A program made the position numbers and the translations under genes. The notes under the pieces are model-generated. The model had not been told where the DNA came from and did no database searches. It saw only the letters and a list, made by a program, of their open reading frames with translations. This document shows positions 8,173 to 17,161 of a DNA stretch of 40,306 nt, piece by piece. Position 1 is the first letter of the stretch; every line of letters begins with the position of its first letter. Source of the stretch: VGJJ01 sp964480705 (GTDB taxonomy: Archaea > Iainarchaeota > Iainarchaeia > Iainarchaeales > VGJJ01); the NCBI GenBank assembly GCA_964480705.1, contig CAYZPC010000010.1, forward strand, positions 1 through 40,306, given 5' to 3'.

Positions 8173-8528
8173 GTGTGAAAAAAATGCCTCCTAAAAAATC
8201 TCAAAAACCTCGAAGACGAAAAAATGTGACCGAAACAAATTCAGTGCAGGAACTTGCCATTCGACGGGCCGGATTAGGAACGCCCACATTCAAGCCGGTT
8301 GTCCTCATTCAAACGTACCGCCGTTTTTTGGAAACACAATCCCCGGTTCAAATATATCGTTTCGTGAGAATGATTTGCGAGCACCCTTCTTTTGAAGCGC
8401 TTCCGTATCGTATGAAAAATTTTTTTAGAAAAAATCTTCCAACTGCTAAGTTGGCTGCCCAGGATTTTACTGCACGAATGGGTCAACGTTTGCGCGAGGG
8501 AAAGCCCCCGCTTGAATACCCTAAATGA
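8169..8528 (+). CDS. Small basic uncharacterised protein, 119 aa
   Basis: The first ~22 residues are lysine/arginine/proline rich (KKMPPKKSQKPRRRKN), typical of a nucleic-acid-binding tail. The rest is probably helical (YRRFLETQSPVQIYRFVRMI) and also basic. No cysteines forming a zinc site and no membrane segment. The ATG overlaps the stop of the previous gene (ATGA), so it is the third member of a coupled three-gene unit of unknown function. Family not recognised. Confidence 0.6.
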   Translation: MSVKKMPPKKSQKPRRRKNVTETNSVQELAIRRAGLGTPTFKPVVLIQTYRRFLETQSPVQIYRFVRMICEHPSFEALPYRMKNFFRKNLPTAKLAAQDFTARMGQRLREGKPPLEYPK

Positions 8529-8623
8529 ACGCCCTTTTGGGGTTTCAAACGCTATTATTGCCTGGTCAAAACGCGGAACACACCGAGGGTTTTACAAACC
8601 ATCGATAGGTCACTAGTATGCCA

Positions 8624-8698
<75 letters not shown>

Positions 8699-8730
8699 CT
8701 TTTTGGATTCGCATTCAAGTTGACCGTGCG

Positions 8731-8738
8731 TTTAAAAC
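8731..8738 (+). promoter_or_regulatory. TATA box for argS
   Basis: TTTAAAAC is centred ~29 bp before the ATG at 8763. This implies a 0-3 nt leader and separate transcription from the tRNA-Arg gene just upstream. Confidence 0.6.
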
Positions 8739-8762
8739 TTCTGAGGGGTAAAACTGGTATCT

Positions 8763-10487
8763 ATGCTCCTGCTTTCCTATCGCGAAGGGCTCGCTGAACG
8801 TATTAATGCAGCATTATCCGCGTTGCACGTAGCAGGGGTGGAGCGCGACACGCTCATCTCCATGATGGTTCGCCCTCCCAGCGCGGAGAAAGGAGACTTA
8901 TCCATTCCTGTTTTTCGATTCATGCCCAAAGGAAAAAACCCAGCCGCATTCGCGCAAGAAGTGGTGCACCACTTGAAAACAGATGAAACATTTTCCAAGT
9001 TTGAAGCTGCCGGACCCTACGTGAATGTTTTTTTCAACGCTGAAACATATTCACAAAAAATTGTAGAGAACGCAGGACACACGCCCGGTGTTCCAGCTGA
9101 GGATGCGACTCAAGTGATGGTGGAATACGCCTCACCCAACACGAACAAACCATTGCATGTTGGACACTTACGAAACCTCGCGCTCGCGGAGAGTATGATT
9201 CGATTGTTTGAACACGCGGGAAAAAAAGTGATTCGCGCGCAAGTGATTAATGACCGCGGCGTACACATCTGCAAAAGCATGCTCGCGTACCAAAAATGGG
9301 GACGCTCCACCACACCTGAAAGTGAGAAAATGAAATCCGACCATTTTGTGGGAAAATGGTATGCCGAATTTACCAAGCGCGCTGAGAATGAACCTGCGTT
9401 AGAGGAAGAGGCTCAGGCAATGCTCGTAAAGTGGGAAAAAAATGACCCTGCGACGCGTGCGTTATGGAAACTCAATAACGATTGGGCGATTTCAGGAATG
9501 TTTCAAACCTACTCTCGAATGGGCGCGCGGTTTGATGTGAACTATTACGAGTCGGAGTTTTACCAAAACGGAAAAGATGTGGTGATGGAGGCATATGAAA
9601 AAGGCCTCTTGAAAAAAGCCGATAACGGGGCCATTATTGTTCCACTAGAAAAAATGGGCCTGCCGGATAAGCCGGTGATTCGAGGAGATGGAACAAGCCT
9701 GTATTTTACGCAAGATATTTACCTCGCGATGAAACGATTCACGGACTACCCTGCGCTCGAACGCATCGTGTATGTCGTGGCGAGCGAACAAGAAATGCAT
9801 TTCAAACAACTTTTCGCAACGCTCAAACTACTTGGCGTGCCGCAGGCGGAGAAGTGCTATCATTTGGGGTATGGTTTGCTCACTCTTCCAAGTGGAAAAA
9901 TGTCCTCGCGCGCTGGCACCGTGGTTAATGCGGATGAATTAATGGATGAGCTGCTTGTGATTGCATTAGATGAATACAACAAGCGCAACCCCGAATTGGG
10001 AGAAGAGGAGATTGCGCGCCGCGCGAATGTAATTTCACTCTCCGCGCTGAAATTCTATTTAGTTAAACAAGATGCCAAAAAAGAACTCGTGTTTGACCCC
10101 AAAGAAAGTATTTCATTTGAAGGACAGACAGGACCGTATTTGCTTTACACGACGGCGCGAATCCTATCCATTTTACGCAAGAGTGTGCACACTGCGGATG
10201 TGAAAAAAGCACGCTTACTTACCTTGCCGCGCGAGAAAGAATTACTCACTCACCTCTCGCGGAAAGAAGAAGTGATAGCGTCTGCGTTGCGCAATTATTC
10301 CCCGCACGTTTTAGGACACTATCTGTTGGATTTGGCCAACACCTTTAATACGTATTATCACGAAACCAAAATCATTCAAGAAAATGAAGAATTGGAGAAA
10401 GCGCGCTTGGCGCTCGTGAATGCGATTCGTCAAACACTCGAAGAAGGATTGTATTTACTCGGAATTGAAACCCTGCGCGAGATGTGA
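8763..10487 (+). CDS. argS: Arginine--tRNA ligase
   Basis: This class I synthetase (574 aa) attaches arginine to tRNA-Arg. The N-terminal ~100 residues look like the Add-1 domain that binds the D-loop of the tRNA. The HIGH signature is HVGH at residues 132-135 (NKPLHVGHLRN) and the KMSKS-like loop is KMSSR at 379-383 (LPSGKMSSRAGTVV). The C-terminal ~100 residues form the all-helical DALR anticodon-binding domain, ending 'LDLANTFNTYYHETKI...'. Length is normal. The KMSK lysine is replaced by Ser, as is common in this family. Transcription is probably leaderless. tRNA-Arg(TCT) is immediately upstream. Confidence 0.97.
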   Translation: MLLLSYREGLAERINAALSALHVAGVERDTLISMMVRPPSAEKGDLSIPVFRFMPKGKNPAAFAQEVVHHLKTDETFSKFEAAGPYVNVFFNAETYSQKIVENAGHTPGVPAEDATQVMVEYASPNTNKPLHVGHLRNLALAESMIRLFEHAGKKVIRAQVINDRGVHICKSMLAYQKWGRSTTPESEKMKSDHFVGKWYAEFTKRAENEPALEEEAQAMLVKWEKNDPATRALWKLNNDWAISGMFQTYSRMGARFDVNYYESEFYQNGKDVVMEAYEKGLLKKADNGAIIVPLEKMGLPDKPVIRGDGTSLYFTQDIYLAMKRFTDYPALERIVYVVASEQEMHFKQLFATLKLLGVPQAEKCYHLGYGLLTLPSGKMSSRAGTVVNADELMDELLVIALDEYNKRNPELGEEEIARRANVISLSALKFYLVKQDAKKELVFDPKESISFEGQTGPYLLYTTARILSILRKSVHTADVKKARLLTLPREKELLTHLSRKEEVIASALRNYSPHVLGHYLLDLANTFNTYYHETKIIQENEELEKARLALVNAIRQTLEEGLYLLGIETLREM

Positions 10488-10492
10488 AACTA

Positions 10493-11164
10493 TTATTGAA
10501 AAATAGATTCAACGACCTTTTGCACGCGCATGCCATATCGCTCAGGGCGTGCTTTCATTTCCAATGCAACCCACTCTGAAAAATAGCTCTTAGTGCTGGG
10601 ATTGGCCAACAAGTGTTTCCATTTTCGTTTCCAAATAACTATTTCTCCGCCCCGTTGGCGCTCCGTGAAACCTGCTGCCTCTCGCAATTCACCTAATGCC
10701 ATGCGGCACTGCGACCGCAACCGAGAGGTTCTCAATCTAGGTTCGCGATAATTGTCTCTAAGTTTAATTCTGGCTCTCTTAATCCTGCCAAAAAGAGATA
10801 ACTTGTCCAACAATCTCATGAGGCGCGTGTCACTGGTGACAATGGCTCGTTCCTCTCGCGACAATATTTCGCGGCGAGGGGCACGCACAAATTCTCCTTT
10901 TTCTCGGGAGTAATCAACAGCATATCCGAGAATTTTTTCAGCAATGGCAGAGTGGAATGCCTGCGTTTCGAGTGAATTCAATTTAATTCCGCGTTTTCTG
11001 AGTGCAGCATCGCCAATTTGTGCAATCAAACTCGCATGCAACAAGTCCGCGCGCTCACCTGCATTTTTATCTGACGTTTTTCGTTGGGTGCGTAACTGAA
11101 CATTCCGCTTTGTAACATCACCGCTTCGTATGCGCGTGCGAATGGGGCGTGGTTTGATGTTCAT
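10493..11164 (-). CDS. Uncharacterised highly basic protein, 223 aa
   Basis: A soluble, strongly basic protein. The first ~35 residues are Arg/Lys rich and probably disordered (IKPRPIRTRIRSGDVTKRN). The middle is predicted helical and the C-terminus 'GEIVIWKRKWKHLL...YFSEWVALEMKARPERY' may form a small alpha/beta unit. No cysteine pairs, signal or membrane segment. It sits alone between argS (convergent, 5 bp apart) and leuS (same strand, downstream of leuS by ~54 bp), so it could be co-transcribed with leuS. The basic charge suggests RNA or ribosome contact, but I recognise no family. Confidence 0.6.
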   Translation of the reverse strand: MNIKPRPIRTRIRSGDVTKRNVQLRTQRKTSDKNAGERADLLHASLIAQIGDAALRKRGIKLNSLETQAFHSAIAEKILGYAVDYSREKGEFVRAPRREILSREERAIVTSDTRLMRLLDKLSLFGRIKRARIKLRDNYREPRLRTSRLRSQCRMALGELREAAGFTERQRGGEIVIWKRKWKHLLANPSTKSYFSEWVALEMKARPERYGMRVQKVVESIFQ

Positions 11165-11218
11165 CTAAACAGAACAATTTATGGGTATTTATTTGAAAGC
11201 CCATTTGACTATCGTGAA

Positions 11219-13864
11219 TTATTCCAAATAAATCGCAGGCCTTCCCTTCACGGCCTTCTGCATCTTATTCAAGGGGTCGTGCGCGTCATTCACCCTTATT
11301 TCAAACTGGGTGTGCTTACTCAACGCAGGTTGAGCGTCGCGCAACCAAGCGGTTTCTTTATCGTCCATTGAGTAAATAAAGCCTAATTTAGGCTGTTTTC
11401 CTCGAACAAGCTTACGAACATGCTCTAAATCCTGTAAAACGCTTTCAATAAACACTACTTGTTCTTCAATGGCGCTATTTGGTTTTCCGTGCGGTTTGGC
11501 AACTGTCATCGTGCTAACCATTTTTCCAAGATTGGCGCGTTCTCCTAACTCTTCGGCGAGGAAGGGGGTAATTGGAGAAAGGAGGAGAATCCATTCTTTC
11601 AACACTTTCTTCACGGCGGGAGATTCATCTATTCCAAACACTTTCTTGAAGCGCTTGACCTCGTTGAGTGTTTCAAAAAATGCTTTCTGTGCCGCGTACA
11701 TGTATTCGTACTTTTCATACGCTTCAAATGCTTCACTCAAACGCAGACGCAAATTCTCCACTAACCACTCGTGTGCGGGCGAAAGTTTTTCATCTTTTGA
11801 TTCAATGGCGTGCGCGAGCGTGCGCTCGACTTCATTCAACTTGCTTCGCACTTGCGGAACTTGATTATCTTTCCAATCGGCGGTGCGTTCGAAACTCGCG
11901 GATGAAACAATAAACAATCGTGTCAAGTCCGCGGAGAATTCATTTACGGCATTTTGCAACGGAATGACATTTCCTTTGGACTTAGACATTTTTTGACCAT
12001 TGCGCACGAGCATTTCATTGAATGTCAGTGAGCGCGGCCAAAACTTTTCTGGAAATAACAATGTGTGTGTAAACAAGAAGAATGAAATGTGATTAGAAAT
12101 GTGCGCCGGTGCTGTGTGTCTCAAATCATTTGGATACCAATAGTTTACTTCTCCAAAAATTTTCTCCGCAATGGCTGCGCGCGTGTCATTTGAGGGGAGT
12201 TTTTTCCCTAAAAGAGCGGCATCGTAGAATGCTTCATCCAATTGTTCTTCACTCAACGAGGCATTGCGAATGTGTGTAATGGCAATATAGAAAACCATGT
12301 AAATGGTTGAGTCGGAGAGGGGCTCAATCATCCACTCATCGCTCTCAACTAACGGAAACTTTGTTCCTAATCCGCGTTTTCGAATGCAGGGGCGCTTTTC
12401 CAACCAATCAATGGCTTCGTGAATGGATTTTTTGAAATACTCCGGATAGATGGGCATACGTTCAACCAGCGTGTGCGTCTTTTGCTTCCACTCTTTGGAG
12501 GAATAATCCAAGAACCACTGGTCTTCCATCACGGCAACCATAACAGGATTTCCCGCGCGCGTGAATGCTCTTCGAGAGGGTTCATGCAACGCGTCGCAGC
12601 GCCCCTTGGCCAGCAAATTTTGCAAAATCTTTTCTTTAGCGGCTTGAACACTCATTCCTACGAGGAAGCCATTTTTTAGGTTCATTTTTCCCTCGTAAAA
12701 TTCCTTTTTGTAAATCTCTTCTGTCGCGGCCTGAATACCCTCGCGATGTTTGGAGCTGGTGGCGTTGTGCGACGCGAGAAGTTTTTCAATTCCCTCAAAG
12801 TGGGGAGTGTCAATAATGATAATAGGAGAAATTTTTTCCACTCCCGGATAATTTTGCTGTTTCAACTCATACAAGGCAATGAAATCAAAGGGCGCGTGGC
12901 CGGGAACCGAATACACGACACCGGTTCCTTTCTCCGCCGAGACGAATGATGCGGGCAAAATGGGAATGCGTATTTTTTCATCGAGGGGATTGTTCACGTG
13001 TTTATCGATTAGTGTTTGTCCCGAAATTTTTTCAATGATTTCAAACTTTTTTCCCTGCAAGGAGAGTTTTTCCAATGCTTTTTCAGCAATAATCCACTCT
13101 TCATTGTTCCAGCGCGCCCGCACATATTCCACTTGAGGATTGACCCACACATTCGTACAACCAAAAATAGTTTCCGGCCGCAAGGTGGATGCAACTAAGT
13201 AAGCGTTGGGTTTGTCAAACGGAAACTTAATGAGAGAAAATTCTTGAATTTGCACTTTCTCTGTGTCACCATCCTTAATGTCATCTTCACCCACTGCATT
13301 TTTGTCAACGGGAGAATAGAGAATGGGATATTTTCCTTTCACTAAAGCGCCCTTCGCGTAGAGTTTGCGAAATTGCCAGTGAATAAATTTTTGGTATTCG
13401 GTATCCATCGTTGTGAAGGTGGGTCGCCAATCAATGGAGCAGCCTAGTTTTTCCAAGTCTTCGCGCACGTGCGCAGCGAAATACGATGCAACGTTGGCTG
13501 GGTCAACGAAGGATTGCAATATTCCCGGAATTTTAGCCGGGTCTTTTTCATAAATGCCCAAGTAATCCGTGTAGAGTTTAATCATCTCGGGATCGTTTCG
13601 TTTAATCGAATCACTAATTGCCAATACCGGAGTGCCTGTCACGTGAAAGCCCATGGGCCAAAAAACATTCTCTCCTTTCAAACGATGAAAGCGCGCGGTG
13701 ACATCTCCATTGGTGTACGTGCGGCCATGCCCCACATGAAGCGGTCCGGTGGGGTATGCATACGGCACGGTAAAAAAGAACTTTTTTTCGTGTGAGAGGG
13801 AAGAGGGTTCAAACACGTGAGACGTGTGCCAAGCCTTCGTCCATTTTTGTTCGCGTGAATCCAT
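11219..13864 (-). CDS. leuS: Leucine--tRNA ligase (archaeal type)
   Basis: An 881-residue class I synthetase charging tRNA-Leu. Signatures: HVGH at residues 43-46 (TGPLHVGHGRTY) and KMSKS at 625-629 (GQKMSKSKGNVIPL). An editing (CP1) domain lies between, with 'TLRPETIFGCTNVWV' and 'GTGVVYSVPGHAPFDF', which is the region that hydrolyses mischarged tRNA. The large helical anticodon-binding domain and C-terminal extension follow, and the layout matches archaeal/eukaryotic rather than bacterial LeuRS. The length is somewhat below the ~950 aa of many archaeal enzymes. tRNA-Leu(GAG) lies in the same window but 8 kb away. Confidence 0.97.
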   Translation of the reverse strand: MDSREQKWTKAWHTSHVFEPSSLSHEKKFFFTVPYAYPTGPLHVGHGRTYTNGDVTARFHRLKGENVFWPMGFHVTGTPVLAISDSIKRNDPEMIKLYTDYLGIYEKDPAKIPGILQSFVDPANVASYFAAHVREDLEKLGCSIDWRPTFTTMDTEYQKFIHWQFRKLYAKGALVKGKYPILYSPVDKNAVGEDDIKDGDTEKVQIQEFSLIKFPFDKPNAYLVASTLRPETIFGCTNVWVNPQVEYVRARWNNEEWIIAEKALEKLSLQGKKFEIIEKISGQTLIDKHVNNPLDEKIRIPILPASFVSAEKGTGVVYSVPGHAPFDFIALYELKQQNYPGVEKISPIIIIDTPHFEGIEKLLASHNATSSKHREGIQAATEEIYKKEFYEGKMNLKNGFLVGMSVQAAKEKILQNLLAKGRCDALHEPSRRAFTRAGNPVMVAVMEDQWFLDYSSKEWKQKTHTLVERMPIYPEYFKKSIHEAIDWLEKRPCIRKRGLGTKFPLVESDEWMIEPLSDSTIYMVFYIAITHIRNASLSEEQLDEAFYDAALLGKKLPSNDTRAAIAEKIFGEVNYWYPNDLRHTAPAHISNHISFFLFTHTLLFPEKFWPRSLTFNEMLVRNGQKMSKSKGNVIPLQNAVNEFSADLTRLFIVSSASFERTADWKDNQVPQVRSKLNEVERTLAHAIESKDEKLSPAHEWLVENLRLRLSEAFEAYEKYEYMYAAQKAFFETLNEVKRFKKVFGIDESPAVKKVLKEWILLLSPITPFLAEELGERANLGKMVSTMTVAKPHGKPNSAIEEQVVFIESVLQDLEHVRKLVRGKQPKLGFIYSMDDKETAWLRDAQPALSKHTQFEIRVNDAHDPLNKMQKAVKGRPAIYLE

Positions 13865-13900
13865 GGAAATGACCTTTATTCACGAATACACGTCAAAAAG

Positions 13901-13910
13901 GATTTTTAAT
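13901..13910 (-). promoter_or_regulatory. TATA box for leuS
   Basis: ATTAAAAATC on the minus strand is centred ~41 bp before the leuS ATG (13864). The predicted start near 13880 leaves a leader of ~15 nt containing AAAGGTCA, a possible weak ribosome-binding site. Confidence 0.55.
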
Positions 13911-13956
13911 GAACCCATGCAAAGAGCGCTAGAAGGGGCTTTCCGGTGGTTTTATC

Positions 13957-14361
13957 CTAAAAAAATTTGATTGGAAGAGAGGGGATAATCCTCGTTTGCT
14001 CCCCGAGTTTTCGATAATGCGCATCCACGGTTTTATGGTTCACATACGGGTGGTGCTGGCGGAAACCGCCGTTAAATGAATGGGGGATGTGGAGCAATTC
14101 ATGGATGATGGTTTTGATTTGCTCCTCTTCGTTTTGCCTATCAAACTTTTCTGAAACTAATTCTATCGCATAAAAAGGAGGTTGATTCGTTCCCAACTGA
14201 ATGATTTTAGGCATGGTGTGAATGCGCGCAATAACCCTGCGGGATTTACTCCCTTGGGATTTGAAACAAATGACTCTATCCTCGGGAATGTGCTTGAAAT
14301 CCAGCCTGCGAATCACATCAAGCGTTTTCGCCGTCCATTCGGGAGAAGGAATGTATTTCAT
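13957..14361 (-). CDS. Phage-type metallopeptidase family protein (HExxH), 134 aa
   Basis: A single small zinc-peptidase-like domain. HELLH at residues 87-91 is the zinc-binding/catalytic motif, followed by 'IPHSFNGGFRQHHPYVNH', which supplies candidate third ligands. The upstream pattern 'EDRVICFKSQGSKSRRVIARIH' and 'IELVSEKFD' is, from memory, that of the putative phage metallopeptidase family, whose members start near 'MKY' as here; hence the start at 14361. A TTG at 14403, abutting the pyrB stop, would add 14 residues. It follows pyrB directly and is likely co-transcribed. Substrate unknown; no signal peptide, so cytosolic. Confidence 0.8.
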   Translation of the reverse strand: MKYIPSPEWTAKTLDVIRRLDFKHIPEDRVICFKSQGSKSRRVIARIHTMPKIIQLGTNQPPFYAIELVSEKFDRQNEEEQIKTIIHELLHIPHSFNGGFRQHHPYVNHKTVDAHYRKLGEQTRIIPSLPIKFF

Positions 14362-14403
14362 CCGCACCACGTACGAGGGATACGAATAAATACGTACGTC
14401 CAA

Positions 14404-15378
14404 TTACCAAAAACCCCGCTCGCCCATTTTAAGCGTGTCTTGCTCGAGCGAACGTTTGTGAAAAAGCAATTCTAACAATGCCATGCGCACAAACAACCCA
14501 TTGCCCGCTTGCCTAAAATACGCGGCACGAGGGTCCGCATCAATCGCAGGAGAAATTTCTCCCACGCGGGGAAGAGGGTGCATAATAATGGTTTTTTCCG
14601 GAAGCAATGCAAGGGTATTTTCATCCACATTGCAGCAATTTTTCATGCGCGCATATTCTTCTGCATTAGAAAATCTCTCTTTTTGCACGCGAGTGACGTA
14701 TAACACATCCACATTCGACAAATCCCCCGGAAGGGTTTCCACTTCCGTGTATGCAATATGGTGCTCGCGCAGAATTTGGGTATATTTCTCCGGCATGCGC
14801 AATGAAGGCGGGGAAACTAACGTGAGAGTGTTTTGAGGAAAAATGCAGAGCAACTGAATAAGTGAATGAACGGTGCGCCCATACAACAAGTCGCCCATCA
14901 AAATAATATTCAACGCGTCCATGCGCCCGTGCTCGCGCCAAATCGTGTACATGTCTAACAACGCTTGCGTGGGATGTTCTCCAATACCGTCGCCCGCGTT
15001 GATAATAGGAACATGCGACACCGCAGCCGCTTTTTCCGCCGCGCCTTGTTCAGAATGTCTTAGCACAATCACATCCGAATACCCGCTCACGATTCGAATG
15101 GTGTCCTCGAGCGTTTCTCCCTTTGTCACACTGGAAAATTGCCCTGCAGCTTCCGTGCTAATAACACGCCCTCCCAACCTGTTCATGGCGGATTCAAATG
15201 AGAAACGCGTGCGCGTGGAAGGTTCGTAAAAAAGCGCGGCCATGACCTTTCCATTCAACACTGGAAACAGTTTCTCATTTTTGACATTCTTCTCCATTTC
15301 AAGAGAGAGTTCAAACAAACGCTGAAGAATAAGGGGGTTGGAAAATTGCCTCGTTGAGAGAACGTGATTTAATTTCAT
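14404..15378 (-). CDS. pyrB: Aspartate carbamoyltransferase catalytic chain
   Basis: Catalyses carbamoyl phosphate + aspartate to carbamoyl-aspartate, step two of pyrimidine synthesis. The 324 residues include the carbamoyl-phosphate site STRTR at 54-58 (FYEPSTRTRFSFE), the 'SVTKGETLEDT' loop at ~83-93, HPTQALLD at 135-142 and HPLPR at 267-271. The C-terminus runs about 15-20 residues past the usual end (KRSLEQDTLKMGERGFW). No regulatory chain gene (pyrI) follows; a metallopeptidase gene does. A TATA-like element (minus strand ATTAATATACTCC, ~15400-15412) lies ~28 bp before the ATG. Confidence 0.96.
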   Translation of the reverse strand: MKLNHVLSTRQFSNPLILQRLFELSLEMEKNVKNEKLFPVLNGKVMAALFYEPSTRTRFSFESAMNRLGGRVISTEAAGQFSSVTKGETLEDTIRIVSGYSDVIVLRHSEQGAAEKAAAVSHVPIINAGDGIGEHPTQALLDMYTIWREHGRMDALNIILMGDLLYGRTVHSLIQLLCIFPQNTLTLVSPPSLRMPEKYTQILREHHIAYTEVETLPGDLSNVDVLYVTRVQKERFSNAEEYARMKNCCNVDENTLALLPEKTIIMHPLPRVGEISPAIDADPRAAYFRQAGNGLFVRMALLELLFHKRSLEQDTLKMGERGFW

Positions 15379-15474
15379 TCAAAAAAATAAGAGGGGTTTT
15401 GGAGTATATTAATGCGAAGGGACTGCGCCTCGCGTCATCCAATGGAAGGGTTTGTTTCTCGTTGCAGGGTGGCG

Positions 15475-15514
15475 TTATAAATGATTTCGTTTTTATTCCC
15501 CCAATAAGGAGTGA
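15475..15514 (+). promoter_or_regulatory. TATA box and Shine-Dalgarno for inorganic pyrophosphatase
   Basis: TTATAAAT at 15475-15482 predicts a start site near 15504. GGAGTGA at 15508-15514 is 7 nt before the ATG at 15522. This is one of the few genes in the window with a convincing ribosome-binding site, here in a very short leader. Confidence 0.65.
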
Positions 15515-15521
15515 TTTTTGA

Positions 15522-16046
15522 ATGAACCTAGCAAAAATTGGCTCTGGACAACGAGCGCCGGACGTGGTCAATGTTATTATTGAGAACCCGGAAGGAGAAA
15601 ATAACAAGTACGAGTTTGACAAAGAATTAGATGTCATGCGCCTCGACCGCGTCATGTATTCAGCGGTGTTCTATCCCACTGACTATGGTTTTGTTCCCCA
15701 AACACTTTGTGAGGATGGAGACCCCTTAGATGCATTTGTACTCAGCACGAATCCTATACACCCAGGAACACTCGTGGAAGTCCGACCCATTGGATACATC
15801 AAAATGGTGGATGGAGGAAAAAGAGATGATAAACTCCTCTGCGTCCCCCTGCACGATGCACGATTTACTCACATTAGAGATTTGAAACACGTGGCCCCGC
15901 ACACGCTCGAAGAAATTGGACACTTTCTCTCCACCTATAAAATGCTTCAAAAGAAAAAAGTGGAAGTAGCGGGTTGGCAGAACGCAGCAGCGGCGAAAAA
16001 ACTTATTCGAGAGTCCATTAAAATGTTCAATGCGGCGAAGAAATAA
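15522..16046 (+). CDS. ppa: Inorganic pyrophosphatase (family I)
   Basis: Hydrolyses pyrophosphate to two phosphates, pulling forward tRNA charging and nucleic acid synthesis in the cytosol. The 174-residue length is typical of soluble family I enzymes. The metal-binding signature is DGDPLD at residues 65-70, and 'YPTDYGFVPQTL' precedes it. Catalytic acidic residues continue in 'GGKRDDKLLCVP'. The start is fixed by the Shine-Dalgarno GGAGTGA. Its neighbours are divergent pyrB and a convergent antiporter gene, and it ends in a strong terminator. Confidence 0.96.
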   Translation: MNLAKIGSGQRAPDVVNVIIENPEGENNKYEFDKELDVMRLDRVMYSAVFYPTDYGFVPQTLCEDGDPLDAFVLSTNPIHPGTLVEVRPIGYIKMVDGGKRDDKLLCVPLHDARFTHIRDLKHVAPHTLEEIGHFLSTYKMLQKKKVEVAGWQNAAAAKKLIRESIKMFNAAKK

Positions 16047-16076
16047 TTTCTTCGCACATTATTTTTTCATTTTTTA
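16035..16076 (+). terminator. Intrinsic-type terminator overlapping the ppa stop codon
   Basis: GCGAAGAAAT (16035-16044), A, ATTTCTTCGC (16046-16055) form a perfect inverted repeat whose left arm includes the last lysine codons and stop of ppa. T-runs follow at 16062-16067 and 16070-16075. Confidence 0.75.
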
Positions 16077-16103
16077 GTATTATTTTTCGTTTAATATTTA
16101 TTT

Positions 16104-17108
16104 TCAATCAATGGGGCTCCCATTGAGCGCGGTGTTGAGTGTAATCTGCACGACGACAAATACAATATACAATCCAATCAACGCAATTCCATCTCGGCGC
16201 GTGAGCTTGTTTTGCCCATCCATGAATGTGGTAACCATGAGTGCGGAAAAAACCATGAAGAGAGCGGCCACTCCAATAATGCCGACTTGCACGGGGAATG
16301 GAAAAATAATAGCCATCACTCCAATGGAAAACGTCGCATCCAGGACCACATTTCCCAACACATCCCCTAACGCCACACTCTTGTGTCGGGCCATCACTGC
16401 TTGAATGGAAAAAGTCAACTCGGGCAATGCGGCGCCAACCGAAATCAAAATAAGTCCGGCGAGAATTTCTGGAAAACCAATGAATTGAGCAATCTCTACC
16501 GCGGAAGTGACCACGAAGTGCGAGCTCACAAAAATAAGCAAAACCATGATTCCAAATGCCACTAAATCCGGGGCAATTTTGTTCCATGATGCTGTGTTTT
16601 GTTTCTCTCGAAAGGGCTCATTCTTGAGCATGAGGAGGAAATAAATTACGCACGTGAGCACGAGGACGATACCATCCACTTGCGAGAGGAAACCATCCAC
16701 CATCAACGCGAGAGGCAAACCCAGTGCAAACAAAAAACCATACGAAGAAACGCGATCGGTGCGCTGCGTGGGAATGGATTTTCCTAAAATAGCTACAATT
16801 CCAATAACAAGTGTCAAATCCACAATATTATTTCCAATGAGCGTTCCAATTCCCACTTCTGGAATACCTTCCAATGCTGAATTGATTCCAATAAATAGCT
16901 CGGGAAGAATAGACACAAATCCTGCGATGAGAAATGATGTCACAAACTCGGAAATATTGAAATGCTCGGCGAGTTGAACAATATACTTCACCGCGAGGGA
17001 GGCGCACTTAATGAGCATGAGAGAAAAAATGACGAACAGTATAATTCGCACAAAAAGTGTGGATTCCACACCCACAATCTCCGTCGCAGGGGGCAAGGCA
17101 AAAACCAT
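16104..17108 (-). CDS. Ca2+/cation antiporter (CaCA family, YrbG-like)
   Basis: A 334-residue integral membrane protein with about ten hydrophobic segments in two homologous halves. The two alpha repeats that form the ion site are visible: 'SILPELFIGINSALEG...GIGTLIGNNIVDLTLV' (~residues 66-101) and 'SVGAALPELTFSIQAV...ALGDVLGNVVLDATF' (~227-262), each with the acidic Glu of the P-E motif. The family exchanges Na+ (or H+) for Ca2+ across the cytoplasmic membrane. It is convergent with ppa and divergent from the RNA methyltransferase gene. No lipid signal or regulatory domain is seen. Confidence 0.92.
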   Translation of the reverse strand: MVFALPPATEIVGVESTLFVRIILFVIFSLMLIKCASLAVKYIVQLAEHFNISEFVTSFLIAGFVSILPELFIGINSALEGIPEVGIGTLIGNNIVDLTLVIGIVAILGKSIPTQRTDRVSSYGFLFALGLPLALMVDGFLSQVDGIVLVLTCVIYFLLMLKNEPFREKQNTASWNKIAPDLVAFGIMVLLIFVSSHFVVTSAVEIAQFIGFPEILAGLILISVGAALPELTFSIQAVMARHKSVALGDVLGNVVLDATFSIGVMAIIFPFPVQVGIIGVAALFMVFSALMVTTFMDGQNKLTRRDGIALIGLYIVFVVVQITLNTALNGSPID

Positions 17109-17133
17109 ATACGCTCAACAAACAAAAACCGGC

Positions 17134-17140
17134 TTAAAAG
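17134..17140 (+). promoter_or_regulatory. TATA box of the RNA methyltransferase gene
   Basis: TTAAAAG is centred ~25 bp before the ATG at 17162. It indicates a leaderless mRNA and argues against the TTG start at 17144. Confidence 0.6.
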
Positions 17141-17161
17141 GCTTTGGCGGGGGTTTCACGT

